NCBI RefSeq assembly: GCF_030817595.1
Contig: NZ_JAUSZN010000001.1
Location: 380,001-444,000 of the forward strand
Source of the DNA: Neobacillus niacini
Lineage (GTDB): Bacteria > Bacillota > Bacilli > Bacillales > Cytobacillaceae
Direction of reading: 5' to 3'
Length of the DNA: 64,000 nt
Below are positions 54,226 to 63,542 of this stretch, piece after piece. The notes beneath the pieces are model-generated. The model worked only from the letters and a program-made list of their open reading frames with translations. It had not been told where the DNA came from and did no database searches. The stretch's first letter is position 1; every line of letters starts with the position of its first letter. The translations under genes were made by a program, and so were the position numbers.

Positions 54226-54717
54226 TTGAAAAATCTATCGATTACACAGAAAAAATTTTGGTTAACTACTCATATATTATTTTCTGCCATCTGGTTTGGC
54301 GTTACTGTAACCTTTTTAATCCTGTCCATTAGTATTTTAACGACGGATGATAGTCAGGTAATAAAAGCCTATTATACAAGTATGCTTCAAATGGAACAAA
54401 CTGCCGGTAGAGCTTCACTTATTGGAACAGTTATTACCGGTCTTATTCTTTCTATCTTTACAAAATGGGGATTATTTAAATTTTATTGGATCATTACCAA
54501 AGAAATTCTGACCTTCATTTGTTTGGGTTTAAGATTTATCCTTATTTATTATTGGACTCTAAATGGAATTCATCTATCAGAAGAATCAATCGGTGATCAT
54601 TTCATGGCAAACCATTATCAACTTATGATTTGGATTATCATACAAGTAATTCTATTGGCAATAATTTTTATTGTATCGGTATTCAAACCTTGGGGGAAAA
54701 GAATTAAAAGACAATAA
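54226..54717 (+). CDS. Membrane protein of unknown function, four helices
   Basis: The TTG at 54226 follows TGGAG and starts KNLSITQKKFWLTTHILFSAIW; a longer frame to 54136 lacks a binding site. The 163-residue product has four membrane helices, with His residues near the ends (THILF, DHFMANHYQLM) as in some cytochrome-like or DUF2269-type proteins. Assignment is not firm. Confidence 0.65.
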   Translation: MKNLSITQKKFWLTTHILFSAIWFGVTVTFLILSISILTTDDSQVIKAYYTSMLQMEQTAGRASLIGTVITGLILSIFTKWGLFKFYWIITKEILTFICLGLRFILIYYWTLNGIHLSEESIGDHFMANHYQLMIWIIIQVILLAIIFIVSVFKPWGKRIKRQ

Positions 54718-54735
54718 ATACGCGGGAAATATTAA

Positions 54736-54769
54736 AAACTGGCTACCGAAAACGGTAGCCAGTTTTTTC
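54736..54769 (+). terminator. Rho-independent terminator
   Basis: AAACTGGCTACC / GGTAGCCAGTTT, a perfect 12-base stem, followed by T. Confidence 0.92.
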
Positions 54770-54770
54770 T

Positions 54771-55301
54771 TCAAGTAACGGTGTCGTATAGTTGAACAAT
54801 CGTTATAATCTTTTTTTCACTGACTTGGACCTATAACTATCTACAGTACTTATGGAATAGGGTTATAGACATAATCATTTTCATTTAACATGCTCATTTA
54901 GTTTCCTTTTATAGTAATGAGTAAGTCTTTTTTCTTATTTCTAAGAAACTGATTATATATTATGAAAACCCTTTTGAATATGATTTCTATTGTTGGAATA
55001 CCTAGCACTGAAAAGTTGTGATTGATAATGGTAATAAAAACTTGTTTCAAACTGCAAATAGATTAGTAGCTACCACCATTTTTTATCCCATAATTAGAAA
55101 ACGCTTTCAAGAGGTGGGGAGTTAGTAGATTTAAGTGTCTTGACTAGACCCTTAAGAATTGTTTTTTATCATTTTGAAGCCATTTTGATTATTTTTAGGG
55201 AGGTGATGATAGTAGGGAAAGCGAAGATGATTGATTTTATTTAGCAAGCCGCTACATTACATCTAGAATTACTGTAAAAATTTTATTGGGGAGGTAATAG
55301 T
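54771..55301. other. Long leader region before the pectate lyase gene
   Basis: No gene of normal size. It contains the cre-like site at 55096 and a possible short peptide (VMIVGKAKMIDFI, near 55205) with its own AGGGAGG site, which could be a leader. A TTGACT box lies near 55139; a matching -10 is weak. Confidence 0.4.
55096..55109. promoter_or_regulatory. cre-like CcpA site
   Basis: The complement reads TGAAAGCGTTTTCT, matching the catabolite-response consensus TGWAANCGNTNWCA except for the last base. It lies about 190 bases before the pectate lyase gene, fitting glucose repression. Confidence 0.6.
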
Positions 55302-56966
55302 TTGAAATTTAAAAGGGCACTAATCTGGCTAGTCGTTATATCTTTTTTTACAACATCGTTATTATTTGGAGGAAATGCATTAGTAAGTGCAGCAGAAATT
55401 GAATCTATACCAAATACAACAAGAAATTTTAAAGACTACGACAATAGTTATCTTTCAGTAACTGGTTATGCATCATTAGGGGTAAATGACCGAAGCCAAT
55501 ACATTGATACTTCTTATTATCGCCAGGTTAAAACGGAAAGAGAGTTTTTGCAGGCTATTTTGGACGCTGGAAATGGCAGTGTGAAAGTAATTGAAGTGGC
55601 AAAAGATCTTAACCTAGGGTGGAAAGCGTTAAATCTAAGTTCAGAAGAAACTAAAAAATATCGGTTTATAAGAAACTATAGGAATCCTATGAATGGATTT
55701 ACAAATCCGAATTTAGCTTCATCCGGTGTTTCACAATTAGATATCAATAATGTCGATGGGTTAACTATTTTTTCAAAAAAAGGGAAAACGATTAGGAGTG
55801 CTGAATTTAAATTACAAAATTCTACGAATGATATTGTCATAAGAAATCTAAATTTTGATGGAATGTGGCAATGGGATGACACTGGAAAACATAAGGAAGT
55901 AGGCTGGACATTTATTAAAATAAATGGTGCAAATAATGTTTGGATAGACCATTGTAAATTCTCTATTGCAGCGGATGGATTAATTGATACAGAGAATGGT
56001 GGCTCCAATATTACCATTTCCTGGTCTGAATTCGGATTACCTGCAAATGAAAATCCGCCAGAAGAAAGTGATATTTATCAGTCAATCCAGTATATGGAAG
56101 GGAAATATGCTTCAAATGAACTGAATTCTGATAGTATATACTTTAACATGCGCAATGGCGGTGCGACCAAAGAACAGATAATGGCATATGCAGCCTATCA
56201 CAGCAAGGTGCATTTAAATGGTTCAGGAGATAAAGACTATGTGAATTATGTGAGTAGTAGTGGAAATGAGGTAAAGGATGGCAATCAAAGAATCCGTTTA
56301 ACCCTTGCTTATAACCGTTATACCAATATTGGGCAAAGAATACCAATGATCCGTCAAGGTACTGGTCATATGTACAACTGTTACCTTGATAACTCAACTC
56401 ATTATGATGTATTGGAAAATGTGCGTGCTATCGCTGAATACGGCACTGATACTCTGTCACGAGCACTTAATGCGAGAAATGGCGCTTCTATTGCAGCAGA
56501 TACCTGTGTATTCCATGACATTAACGAGCCAATTACAGGTTCTGAGATTCAGGGATTAGATACTACAAACATGGATGAACAATGGGCTGAGCTATTTCAA
56601 AGCGCTTATAACAGAAATTTAATTGTTAACTCCCACATAACAAATAAATATGGGACTTATACAGGAAGTAGTTGGGATAATAATGGAGAAAATCTATTTA
56701 CTAAAGGATTTACATGGTATGACAAATCAACGATAGGAAATTGGGCATGGTCTTCACATATTGTAGGAAGTGAAAATATGAGTAAAACGAATCCACCTAC
56801 TGATCCATTTACCTTCCGATATAATTATGATGAGGAGATACCATATACTTATAATGTACTTCCTTTAAATAGTGTTGTGGCAACACTTACAAACTATGCA
56901 GGGGCAAACAAAGTGAATATGAGTCCAATAGGTTGGTTAAAAACAGATTATACTCCTAAGAAATGA
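55302..56966 (+). CDS. Secreted pectate lyase, polysaccharide lyase family 1
   Basis: TTG start behind GGGGAGG. The 554-residue precursor has a Sec signal peptide (first 31 residues, cleaved around VSAAE). The parallel beta-helix carries the PL1 signatures NNVWIDHCKFSIAADGLID and the calcium-binding Asp/Glu cluster, with NRYTNIGQRIPMIRQG covering the catalytic Arg. It is longer than typical Bacillus pectate lyases (about 420), with extra sequence before and after the core. It cleaves polygalacturonate outside the cell, hinting at a plant or soil setting. Confidence 0.88.
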   Translation: MKFKRALIWLVVISFFTTSLLFGGNALVSAAEIESIPNTTRNFKDYDNSYLSVTGYASLGVNDRSQYIDTSYYRQVKTEREFLQAILDAGNGSVKVIEVAKDLNLGWKALNLSSEETKKYRFIRNYRNPMNGFTNPNLASSGVSQLDINNVDGLTIFSKKGKTIRSAEFKLQNSTNDIVIRNLNFDGMWQWDDTGKHKEVGWTFIKINGANNVWIDHCKFSIAADGLIDTENGGSNITISWSEFGLPANENPPEESDIYQSIQYMEGKYASNELNSDSIYFNMRNGGATKEQIMAYAAYHSKVHLNGSGDKDYVNYVSSSGNEVKDGNQRIRLTLAYNRYTNIGQRIPMIRQGTGHMYNCYLDNSTHYDVLENVRAIAEYGTDTLSRALNARNGASIAADTCVFHDINEPITGSEIQGLDTTNMDEQWAELFQSAYNRNLIVNSHITNKYGTYTGSSWDNNGENLFTKGFTWYDKSTIGNWAWSSHIVGSENMSKTNPPTDPFTFRYNYDEEIPYTYNVLPLNSVVATLTNYAGANKVNMSPIGWLKTDYTPKK

Positions 56967-57408
56967 TTGAACAATAACTAGAGATGTTTTCTGTTCAGCA
57001 ATCGGGCGCTCTTCTTAAGTAAGACGAGGTCTTTTTGATAACCCTTTACACATTAAGGGGATTAGACTTTTTTATGGTAAAAAAAAAGATTTTGAAGAGT
57101 ATCACTTAAACGAACGGTGCAAGAGTATAAGACGGGGATCGCTGCGGCGGTCTTTTTTACTTGTTTTACTAACATGAAGATTGGTTGAGAAGAATTATTG
57201 GAGAACAACAAAGAATTTTCTGCTTTTTTAAAAACAATGATTAAAGGAATTTAATAATAATGTTTAAAACATTATTATAGTATTGCTTATTTATAAATTA
57301 TTTAGCTCTTCTTGAGAATAATCACCTGTCTGGCTAAAGTCTAGGCTGTCAAATTGGATAAAAACACCTTTGAAATCGTAATAAGGGTTTTTTTGACGAA
57401 AAGTTTTA
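56967..57408. other. Intergenic stretch with possible hairpins
   Basis: Two hairpin-plus-T structures can be drawn (near 57010-57035 and 57129-57158, AAGAC...GTCTT then six T) and probably end the lyase transcript. No gene is seen. Confidence 0.4.
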
Positions 57409-57438
57409 TTGACAAGAAACGCTAATTGGTAATACTAT
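57409..57438 (+). promoter_or_regulatory. Promoter and candidate PadR operator
   Basis: TTGACA (57409) and TACTAT (57433) are spaced by 18 bases. Downstream, 57440-57500 has repeated TACTAGTAGTA, GATACT and GTAATAC motifs; related motifs (TAGTAGTAAGTATTAC) occur at 58467 before the ABC genes. These may be PadR binding sites. Confidence 0.5.
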
Positions 57439-57534
57439 ATACTAGTAGTAGGTGATACTAAATATCAGTAATACAAAATACCTGTGTTACAGAGTACTGA
57501 AAAAATTTAAGTAAAATATAAATGGAGGTAAAGA

Positions 57535-57879
57535 ATGGAAAACATCACGGAAATGCTGAAAGGGGTGCTTGAAGGTTGTGTGCTTGAAATCATCAGCCGT
57601 GGGGAAACTTACGGCTATGAAATCACACAACAGCTGCGAGAACTTGGCTTCACTGATGTTGTTGAAGGCACAGTTTATACGATCACCATGCGGCTTGAGA
57701 AAAACAATCTGGTGGAAATCGAGAAAAAGCCATCCACTATGGGTCCGCCGAGAAAATTTTACACCCTCAACGCAGCAGGTCAAGAGCATCTTGAGGTTTT
57801 TTGGAAAAAATGGGATTTTATATCAAGTAAAATTAACGAACTTAAGGATAAAAAAATTAAAAGGAGAGAAGTAAAATGA
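57535..57879 (+). CDS. PadR-family transcriptional regulator
   Basis: 114 residues behind TGGAGG. The winged helix covers about 10-75 with [13 protein letters not shown] and [19 protein letters not shown], the PadR signature, and the C-terminal helix mediates dimers. Such regulators repress adjacent exporters until an inducer binds. The stop overlaps the next start by four bases (ATGA). Confidence 0.9.
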   Translation: MENITEMLKGVLEGCVLEIISRGETYGYEITQQLRELGFTDVVEGTVYTITMRLEKNNLVEIEKKPSTMGPPRKFYTLNAAGQEHLEVFWKKWDFISSKINELKDKKIKRREVK

Positions 57880-58217
57880 ATATTTTTGAAAAAATTATCG
57901 GAAGTTTGGATGACAAGCGGGAATGGAGGGAGATGGAGGCACGTGCAAAGGCACTTCCAAGTGAGTACCTCAACGCTTACAAAGCTATCCAAAAATATAT
58001 GTGGACTGCTGGTGGTAGTCCCACCGACTGGAAGGACAGCAGCCGTATCTTTGTAGGCATTCTCGACCTCTTCGAGGAGGGAGCAGCAGAAGGCAAGAAA
58101 GTCATTGACCTTACGGGCGAGGACGTGGCTGCTTTCTGCGACGACTTGGTGAAGGATGAGCAAACTTGGAAGGACAAATATCGCAAGAAGTTAAACGATA
58201 CGATTGGTCGTGGCTAA
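57876..58217 (+). CDS. DUF1048 domain protein
   Basis: 113 residues, mostly helical: [19 protein letters not shown] and later [17 protein letters not shown], the DUF1048 pattern. The family is regularly found between a PadR regulator and a drug-type ABC exporter, as here. The function is unknown. Translationally coupled to the PadR gene. Confidence 0.85.
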   Translation: MNIFEKIIGSLDDKREWREMEARAKALPSEYLNAYKAIQKYMWTAGGSPTDWKDSSRIFVGILDLFEEGAAEGKKVIDLTGEDVAAFCDDLVKDEQTWKDKYRKKLNDTIGRG

Positions 58218-58262
58218 CGGTGAATTCCAATTGGAGTTTCGCCTAGCATAGACACTAACCAT

Positions 58263-58388
58263 GGAAACCGTCACTGGGGACGACTTGGCTTCCTTTCCGA
58301 TGAACTAGTGGCTGCCGCTAAAACCTATGTCGTCAAGTATCGTGAAGATTTGAATCAGCGTATAATGAAGCGATTGAAAAAAAAGTAA
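58263..58388 (+). pseudogene. Remnant of a second DUF1048 gene
   Basis: METVTGDDLASF, then after a one-base frame break SDELVAAAKTYVVKYREDL and a Lys-rich end, matches the C-terminal third of DUF1048. The front is missing. Many operons of this kind hold two DUF1048 genes; the second has decayed here. Confidence 0.65.
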
Positions 58389-58559
58389 ATTCAATAGATC
58401 ATTTCGACTGAATAGAGGGTTACAAATGGAATGTGTCACCTTCACTATTCAGTTATATTTTTAACTTAGTAGTAAGTATTACAGAATATCAGTCAGACAG
58501 AGTAGTGGAGTATAACCAGTATAGCGCCTTGCTGCGCTTATTAAAAGGAGGAAAAAAGT

Positions 58560-59321
58560 ATGAGCAATGCAGCGATTTCTGTAAAAGGGTTAAAAAAATC
58601 CTTTAAAGATAAGGAAGTCTTAAAGGGGGTGGATTTTGAGGTGCGGCGTGGCGAAATTTTCGCCCTGCTGGGCTCAAATGGTTCGGGCAAGACGACGACG
58701 GTCAACATCCTCTCGACGCTGATGAAGCCCGATGGCGGCGAAGTCTGTATTTGCGGCTTTGACGTCCAGCGTCAACCGGATCATGTTCGCCAGAGCATCA
58801 GCTTGACAGGGCAGTTCGCAGCTTTAGACGGCATGCTCACAGGAAGGGAAAACCTGATGATGATCGCCAAGTTGCGAGGAGTTTCCGATCCCGCTCAAGT
58901 CGCTGACCATCAACTTGCAAGATTCAGCCTGACCGATGCGGCCAAGCGCCGGGCAGGTAAGTATTCCGGCGGGATGAAGCGCCGGCTTGACATCGCCATG
59001 AGCCTGATTGGGACGCCAGAAGTCATTTTTCTCGACGAACCGACGACAGGGCTTGACCCTGAAGCGCGAATTGAAGTCTGGGATACCGTCAAGGAGCTTG
59101 CCGGCGGAGGCACGACGATCTTGCTGACGACCCAGTATCTGGAGGAGGCCGAACAACTGGCTGACTATATCGCCATCCTGCATGGCGGAAAAATCATCAA
59201 AACTGGTACCCTTAAAGAACTCAAAGAGATGTTCCCGCCAGCGAAAGTTGAGTATATCGAGAAGCAGCTAACATTGGAGGAAATTTTCCTCGCGATCATC
59301 GGCAAAAAGGAGGATATGTAA
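58560..59321 (+). CDS. Drug-type ABC exporter ATPase (DrrA-like)
   Basis: 253 residues, binding site AAAAGGAGG. Walker A GSNGSGKTT, signature YSGGMKRRLDIAMSL, Walker B VIFLDEPTTGLDPEAR and the H-loop position occupied by Gln (LLTTQYLEEAEQLAD), as in DrrA-type ATPases. GC content and codon use are clearly higher than in the neighbouring genes. It pairs with the permease that follows at once. Confidence 0.92.
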   Translation: MSNAAISVKGLKKSFKDKEVLKGVDFEVRRGEIFALLGSNGSGKTTTVNILSTLMKPDGGEVCICGFDVQRQPDHVRQSISLTGQFAALDGMLTGRENLMMIAKLRGVSDPAQVADHQLARFSLTDAAKRRAGKYSGGMKRRLDIAMSLIGTPEVIFLDEPTTGLDPEARIEVWDTVKELAGGGTTILLTTQYLEEAEQLADYIAILHGGKIIKTGTLKELKEMFPPAKVEYIEKQLTLEEIFLAIIGKKEDM

Positions 59322-60071
59322 ATGAAAAGCAAAACAGGGGTAATACTAGGACGATTAATGCGAAACATCATGCGAAGCCCGGATACGATTATTACGGTGG
59401 CGATTACGCCGATTATGATGATGCTGCTGTTTGTCTACGTATTTGGCGGCGCCATAGAGACAGGTACGGATAACTACATCAATTATTTATTGCCGGGAAT
59501 CTTGCTAATGGCTATCGCTTCAGGCGTCGCTTACACTTCCTTGCGGCTGTTTAACGATGTAAAGAGCGGACTGATGGCGCGTTTCATTACCATGCCCATC
59601 AAGCGTTCCTCGATATTGTGGGCACACGTGTTGACTTCGCTTGTTTCCAATGCGCTTACTGTCGTGGTGGTTATCCTCATCGCGCTCTTGATGGGCTTCC
59701 GTTCCAGTGCTGGTATCCTGGATTGGCTCGCCGTAGCTGGGATAGTTGGGCTGTTTACGCTGGCGCTGACATGGCTGGCGGTCATTCCTGGATTGACAGC
59801 GGGGTCTATGGAAGGGGCGACAGCCTACTCGTATCCGCTGATTTTCCTGCCGTTTATTAGTTCGGCCTTTGTCCCTACCGAAACCATGCCTAAAATTGTC
59901 CGTGCGTTCGCTGAGAACCAGCCCGTGACTTCAATCGTGAATGCGATTCGAGCCCTCTTGTATGAAGGGTCTGTTGGCAACGATATCTGGATCGCGCTTG
60001 CCTGGTGCGTCGGTATCATGGTCATCGCTTACTTCTTCGCCAGTAAAGCATTTAAACGACAGTTAGGATAA
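59322..60071 (+). CDS. Drug-type ABC exporter permease (DrrB-like)
   Basis: The 249-residue product has six membrane segments of the ABC-2 type, with NYINYLLPGILLMAIASGVAY and a C-terminal TEMPKIVRAFAENQPVTSI. The segment (F)ITMPIKRSSILWAHVL is the coupling-loop region. Together with the ATPase it exports hydrophobic drugs or peptides; the substrate is unknown. As GC-rich as the ATPase gene. Confidence 0.9.
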   Translation: MKSKTGVILGRLMRNIMRSPDTIITVAITPIMMMLLFVYVFGGAIETGTDNYINYLLPGILLMAIASGVAYTSLRLFNDVKSGLMARFITMPIKRSSILWAHVLTSLVSNALTVVVVILIALLMGFRSSAGILDWLAVAGIVGLFTLALTWLAVIPGLTAGSMEGATAYSYPLIFLPFISSAFVPTETMPKIVRAFAENQPVTSIVNAIRALLYEGSVGNDIWIALAWCVGIMVIAYFFASKAFKRQLG

Positions 60072-60509
60072 GTACACCATTAAGGGAAAAGCCCCTATCA
60101 ATAGTCAGCCCCTACGATGAATGCATTTGCTACACATGTAAGGCTACTTAAATAGGGAGCACCATCGCCCCGAGTTGTTTAAGTGATCAATGTACCACCA
60201 CTAACAACACCATAATTTGAGGGTTTCCATAATTTCAACTAATTGGACGGCGAGAAAGTTAAGGAACGGATACCCTTTATAAATGAATAATGAATCGAAG
60301 ACGTTCACTAGGGACGTTTTTTCATTTGGACAATTTAACTAAACAAATGGTTAATGGTCCTGAGGGGGATAAAAAAATTAATATGGTGACTAGAAATGGG
60401 TCAAAGGTTCGCTTTTCTCACCTTAGCTGTCTAAATTTTGCATAAGTACAAACTTCAAAACCCTGTCGTGCATAAGCTATTTAGACTCATATAAAGGCAG
60501 GTGAATTCT
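60072..60509. other. Intergenic stretch without a gene
   Basis: About 440 bases with no supported reading frame. GC content returns to the low level of the rest of the window. A T-rich stretch at 60305-60325 may end the exporter transcript but I see no good stem. Confidence 0.45.
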
Positions 60510-60782
60510 ATGCATGGTCAATCTTGGGGACAATGGCATCAACAGCATCCTCACGGTACTTGGCAACAGTGGCAGAATCAGCAGCACCATCATCAACAAT
60601 TTCCGCAAGGCTCATGGCAGCAGTGGCACCAGCAACATCCTCATGCTACTTGGCAACAGTGGCAGCACCAGCACCATCCACAGCACCATCCACATCATCC
60701 ATTCATTCCTTGGAACCAATGGCATCACCAACATCCTCATGGTACCTGGCAGCAATGGCATCAAATGTATCAAGGGAGATAA
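60510..60782 (+). CDS. His/Gln/Trp-rich repetitive peptide
   Basis: The ATG at 60510 follows AAAGGCAGG; a GTG nine bases earlier overlaps that site. Of 90 residues 22 are His, 27 Gln and 12 Trp; there is no Cys, Lys, Asp or Glu. The motif QHPHGTWQQW (with Ala for Gly once) occurs three times with shorter variants between. No signal peptide. The composition suits metal binding or a cross-linked spore-coat component; both are guesses. It has its own terminator, which supports real expression. Confidence 0.65.
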   Translation: MHGQSWGQWHQQHPHGTWQQWQNQQHHHQQFPQGSWQQWHQQHPHATWQQWQHQHHPQHHPHHPFIPWNQWHHQHPHGTWQQWHQMYQGR

Positions 60783-60849
60783 TGGAATTATTGAATAGGG
60801 GTGAAGATTCACCACCTAAATAGTGAAGAGTGTCATCATACAATATCGG

Positions 60850-60885
60850 GGGCGGTGCTTCAATAACGAAGCATCGCTTTTTCTT
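60850..60885 (+). terminator. Rho-independent terminator
   Basis: GCGGTGCTTC / GAAGCATCGC with a short loop and a T run, following the His/Gln/Trp-rich gene. Confidence 0.85.
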
Positions 60886-60954
60886 ATTGAAATAACTGGT
60901 GAGGTTTATTAATTCAAAACTTCTTTAGAAAGTATAGAAATTCAATTCAATAAA

Positions 60955-60995
60955 TAAAAAAACGACATATTCAGGATTGAAGACTGAATATGCCA
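60955..60995 (-). terminator. Rho-independent terminator, minus strand
   Basis: CATATTCAG / CTGAATATG with the T run on the minus strand, just after the carboxymuconolactone decarboxylase-like frame. Confidence 0.75.
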
Positions 60996-61024
60996 AAAAA
61001 ATATATTTGTCCCAAATCTTAATA

Positions 61025-61381
61025 TTAATGTGACTGTTTTTCTTGTCCGTTCATTGTTACATTGCGTTGAGCAAACACTTTTTTAACTATTTTAAGAGCA
61101 TTCAAGACACGTGGGAAGCCTGTATAGGGAATCAAGTGCACGATTGTTCCAACGATTTCTTTTGGAGTTAAGCCAATTGTAAGTCCTGTGTTGATATGTA
61201 GTTCCAATTGCGGCTCCGTACCTAGTGTGACAAGAGAAGCGATTGTGGCAATGGTACGTTGCTCATTACTTAAAGACTTAAAAGCCGCATATAACGAAGG
61301 GCTTAAACACAATGTGACCTTACCATTCAATGCCTTATCATCTACACAATTATTCGACTCTATGGGAAAAGAGAAACCCAA
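61025..61381 (-). pseudogene. N-terminally damaged carboxymuconolactone decarboxylase-family gene
   Basis: The frame contains the family core QRTIATIASLVTLGTEPQLELHINTG, then GLTPKEIVGTIVHLIPYTGFPRVLNAL. The first 30 codons (GFSFPIESNNCVDDKALNG) do not look like the family and there is no ribosome binding site at the TTG. Probably the true N-terminus has been lost. Without the CxxC of AhpD it would be a non-peroxidase member. It could still be a short intact gene. Confidence 0.6.
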
Positions 61382-61414
61382 AGCTTAATAATGGAATAAA
61401 GGTACCTAATGATG

Positions 61415-61447
61415 GGAAAGTGTTCTGTGTTAAACAGAATGCTTTCC
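61415..61447 (+). terminator. Possible attenuator hairpin before the FUSC gene
   Basis: GGAAAG-TGTTCTGT pairs with ACAGAAT-CTTTCC, but the following DNA is only moderately T-rich. Confidence 0.35.
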
Positions 61448-61504
61448 TTATTTGTTTAGAAATTTACTATATAGCAAATGATTATGGAAAAGGAGGCACT
61501 GAGT

Positions 61505-63451
61505 ATGAGAGAAACACCTAAATCTGTATCTCCCAAATCTCCATCGATGATAAAACAGGCACTAACCGTTAATCGGAAGCCTTTTCCGTGGCTAAAGGCA
61601 TTTTGTGCAGGATTAGCTGCAGCATTACCAGTCATAATTGGATTATTATTTGGGAATCTAGAATATGGATTAATAGCTGGAATGGGCGGCTTTACCTATC
61701 TATATGTGTTTAATATTCCATATGCACAAAGAGCAAAAAAGCTATTTTTTGTCATACTCGGAATGACTTTAGCCTCTGCATTAGGGACTCTTGCTGCACC
61801 TTACCCACTTGCAGTAGCTATCTTGATAGGGTTGATTGGAGCGGCTTCTATTTTTATTTTTGGAGCTTTAAAAATTAAAGGACCATCAGCAATCTTTTTC
61901 GTGTTAGTTTTTGCTATGACAACTGGTAAGCCTGTTGATCCAGAACTTGTATGGCTCCGCGCTGGCCTTGTATTTCTTGGAGGGGCACTTTCGTGGGTGG
62001 TGGCGATGATTGGGTGGTTTTTTGATCCTCATGGTCCGGAAACTGGCGTAGTAAAAAACGTATATTCAGAACTGGCCGCGTTCCTTGATACAGTTGGTAC
62101 AGAGAAATATAATGAGGCTAGACAAAAAGTCATGTCAGACTTGAAGGAAGCAGAAGAAACACTTGCAGTAGGATATGTACCTTGGAAAAATACTGACATA
62201 TTTAATCGATTAGTGATTTTAAATGTTCATGCAAACTCGATATTTTTGTATGTACTTGAAAATTTTTCGAAGACGAACGTAAAATTGCCGCACGCATTAG
62301 GGGAATTTCTCCGGGAAATGGCTCGTTCGCTTGATCAGAAGAATAATAATGAACATGTTTCTAAAATTAGCCATCTGCCGGAAACAATGGATGAATCCGT
62401 TCTTCAGTTATTCAAAAAAATTACCGATGCGGATGCCATTATGAATGAACCAGCTTCGAAAATTAATCAAGAGAATCGAATTTACAAACCATCAACTAGG
62501 ACCATTTTTATGGGGGCCTTTGATAAAAACTCCATTGTTTTTATTTCTGCTGTACGGTTCGGTATTGTCACCATGTTCGCTGCTATGATCGCGTATCAGT
62601 TTGAATTTACCCGGCCCTTTTGGGTACCGTTATCCTGTGTAGCAGTTATGTCAGGCTTTACAATTGTTGCTACCTATCATCGTGCGATTCAAAGAGCATT
62701 TGGTACAATTCTGGGGATATTGATTGCAAGTTTAATCCTAATGACTCATCCAACTGGATTCATCATCGCTTTATTTATTCTTTTATTGACGTTCATTACA
62801 GAGTTGTTTATTGTAAAAAATTATGGTCTTGCTGCGTTGTTCTTTACACCCAATGCTCTTCTTATGGCTGAAAGCACGAGTCATGGAAGCTTTACCTTTT
62901 CTTATTTTGCAACCGCCAGATTAATTGATATCTTTACAGGTACTATCATTGGTTTAATAGGAGTATTCTTTGCAGGACGACGGTCGGCATCAAGTAGACT
63001 GCCACATTTAATAACCAAAACAATCCGAAGTCAGGCTCAATTATTATTAATACTTTTCTCTGACCAAGGGAATAGTTATAATGCGATAAAAAGCCAAGAA
63101 ATCATGAAAATGCGAACAAATTTAAATAATTTAAAAACACTATATGATACAGCTGCTGGGGAGATTCCCATCAATAAGAAAGCACTAGAATATTACTGGC
63201 CGGTCATCTTTTCTATAGAGCATTTAGGATATTTACTGGAAAATTGTTCGAAAAGTGAATATCGTCCTATCTTATCACATAATAAACTTTCCCAATTGCT
63301 TTATGTTTGCGAAACGATGGCGAATGCCGCCAATCGAAAACTATCACCCTCAATAAAAGACGTACCTGAAATCGATGGTTATCCAAGTATTCAGATTGAG
63401 ATTATTACCCTGCAAAAATCCCTTCAAATAGATGATAGAGGTCCTTTTTAA
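61505..63451 (+). CDS. FUSC-family membrane protein, aromatic-acid-exporter-like
   Basis: Start at the ATG behind AAAGGAGG; 648 residues. It has two blocks of about six membrane helices (residues 30-160 and 345-480) separated by a cytosolic region of about 180 residues, the FUSC arrangement. The repeat motif RAIQRAFGTILGILIASLIL is the conserved element after the second block's start. Family members export aromatic acids or bring in fusaric acid resistance. It stands alone, without the HlyD-like partner of Gram-negatives. Confidence 0.82.
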   Translation: MRETPKSVSPKSPSMIKQALTVNRKPFPWLKAFCAGLAAALPVIIGLLFGNLEYGLIAGMGGFTYLYVFNIPYAQRAKKLFFVILGMTLASALGTLAAPYPLAVAILIGLIGAASIFIFGALKIKGPSAIFFVLVFAMTTGKPVDPELVWLRAGLVFLGGALSWVVAMIGWFFDPHGPETGVVKNVYSELAAFLDTVGTEKYNEARQKVMSDLKEAEETLAVGYVPWKNTDIFNRLVILNVHANSIFLYVLENFSKTNVKLPHALGEFLREMARSLDQKNNNEHVSKISHLPETMDESVLQLFKKITDADAIMNEPASKINQENRIYKPSTRTIFMGAFDKNSIVFISAVRFGIVTMFAAMIAYQFEFTRPFWVPLSCVAVMSGFTIVATYHRAIQRAFGTILGILIASLILMTHPTGFIIALFILLLTFITELFIVKNYGLAALFFTPNALLMAESTSHGSFTFSYFATARLIDIFTGTIIGLIGVFFAGRRSASSRLPHLITKTIRSQAQLLLILFSDQGNSYNAIKSQEIMKMRTNLNNLKTLYDTAAGEIPINKKALEYYWPVIFSIEHLGYLLENCSKSEYRPILSHNKLSQLLYVCETMANAANRKLSPSIKDVPEIDGYPSIQIEIITLQKSLQIDDRGPF

Positions 63452-63542
63452 ATTACCATCTCGTAACAAGCTGAAAGATCTGCTAACAAAGGAAAAATAG
63501 TTCTTAGAAATTACATAACGTTCAGGCGAAAGAGGGATATGG

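Noticed and set aside
60296..60324. Terminator after the ABC exporter genes
   Set aside because: The apparent repeat GACGT...GACGT is direct, not inverted, so no stem forms.
60514..60823. Overlapping alternative frames across the His/Gln/Trp-rich gene
   Set aside because: They are shadow frames created by the repetitive codons; only the frame with ATG after AAAGGCAGG has a binding site.
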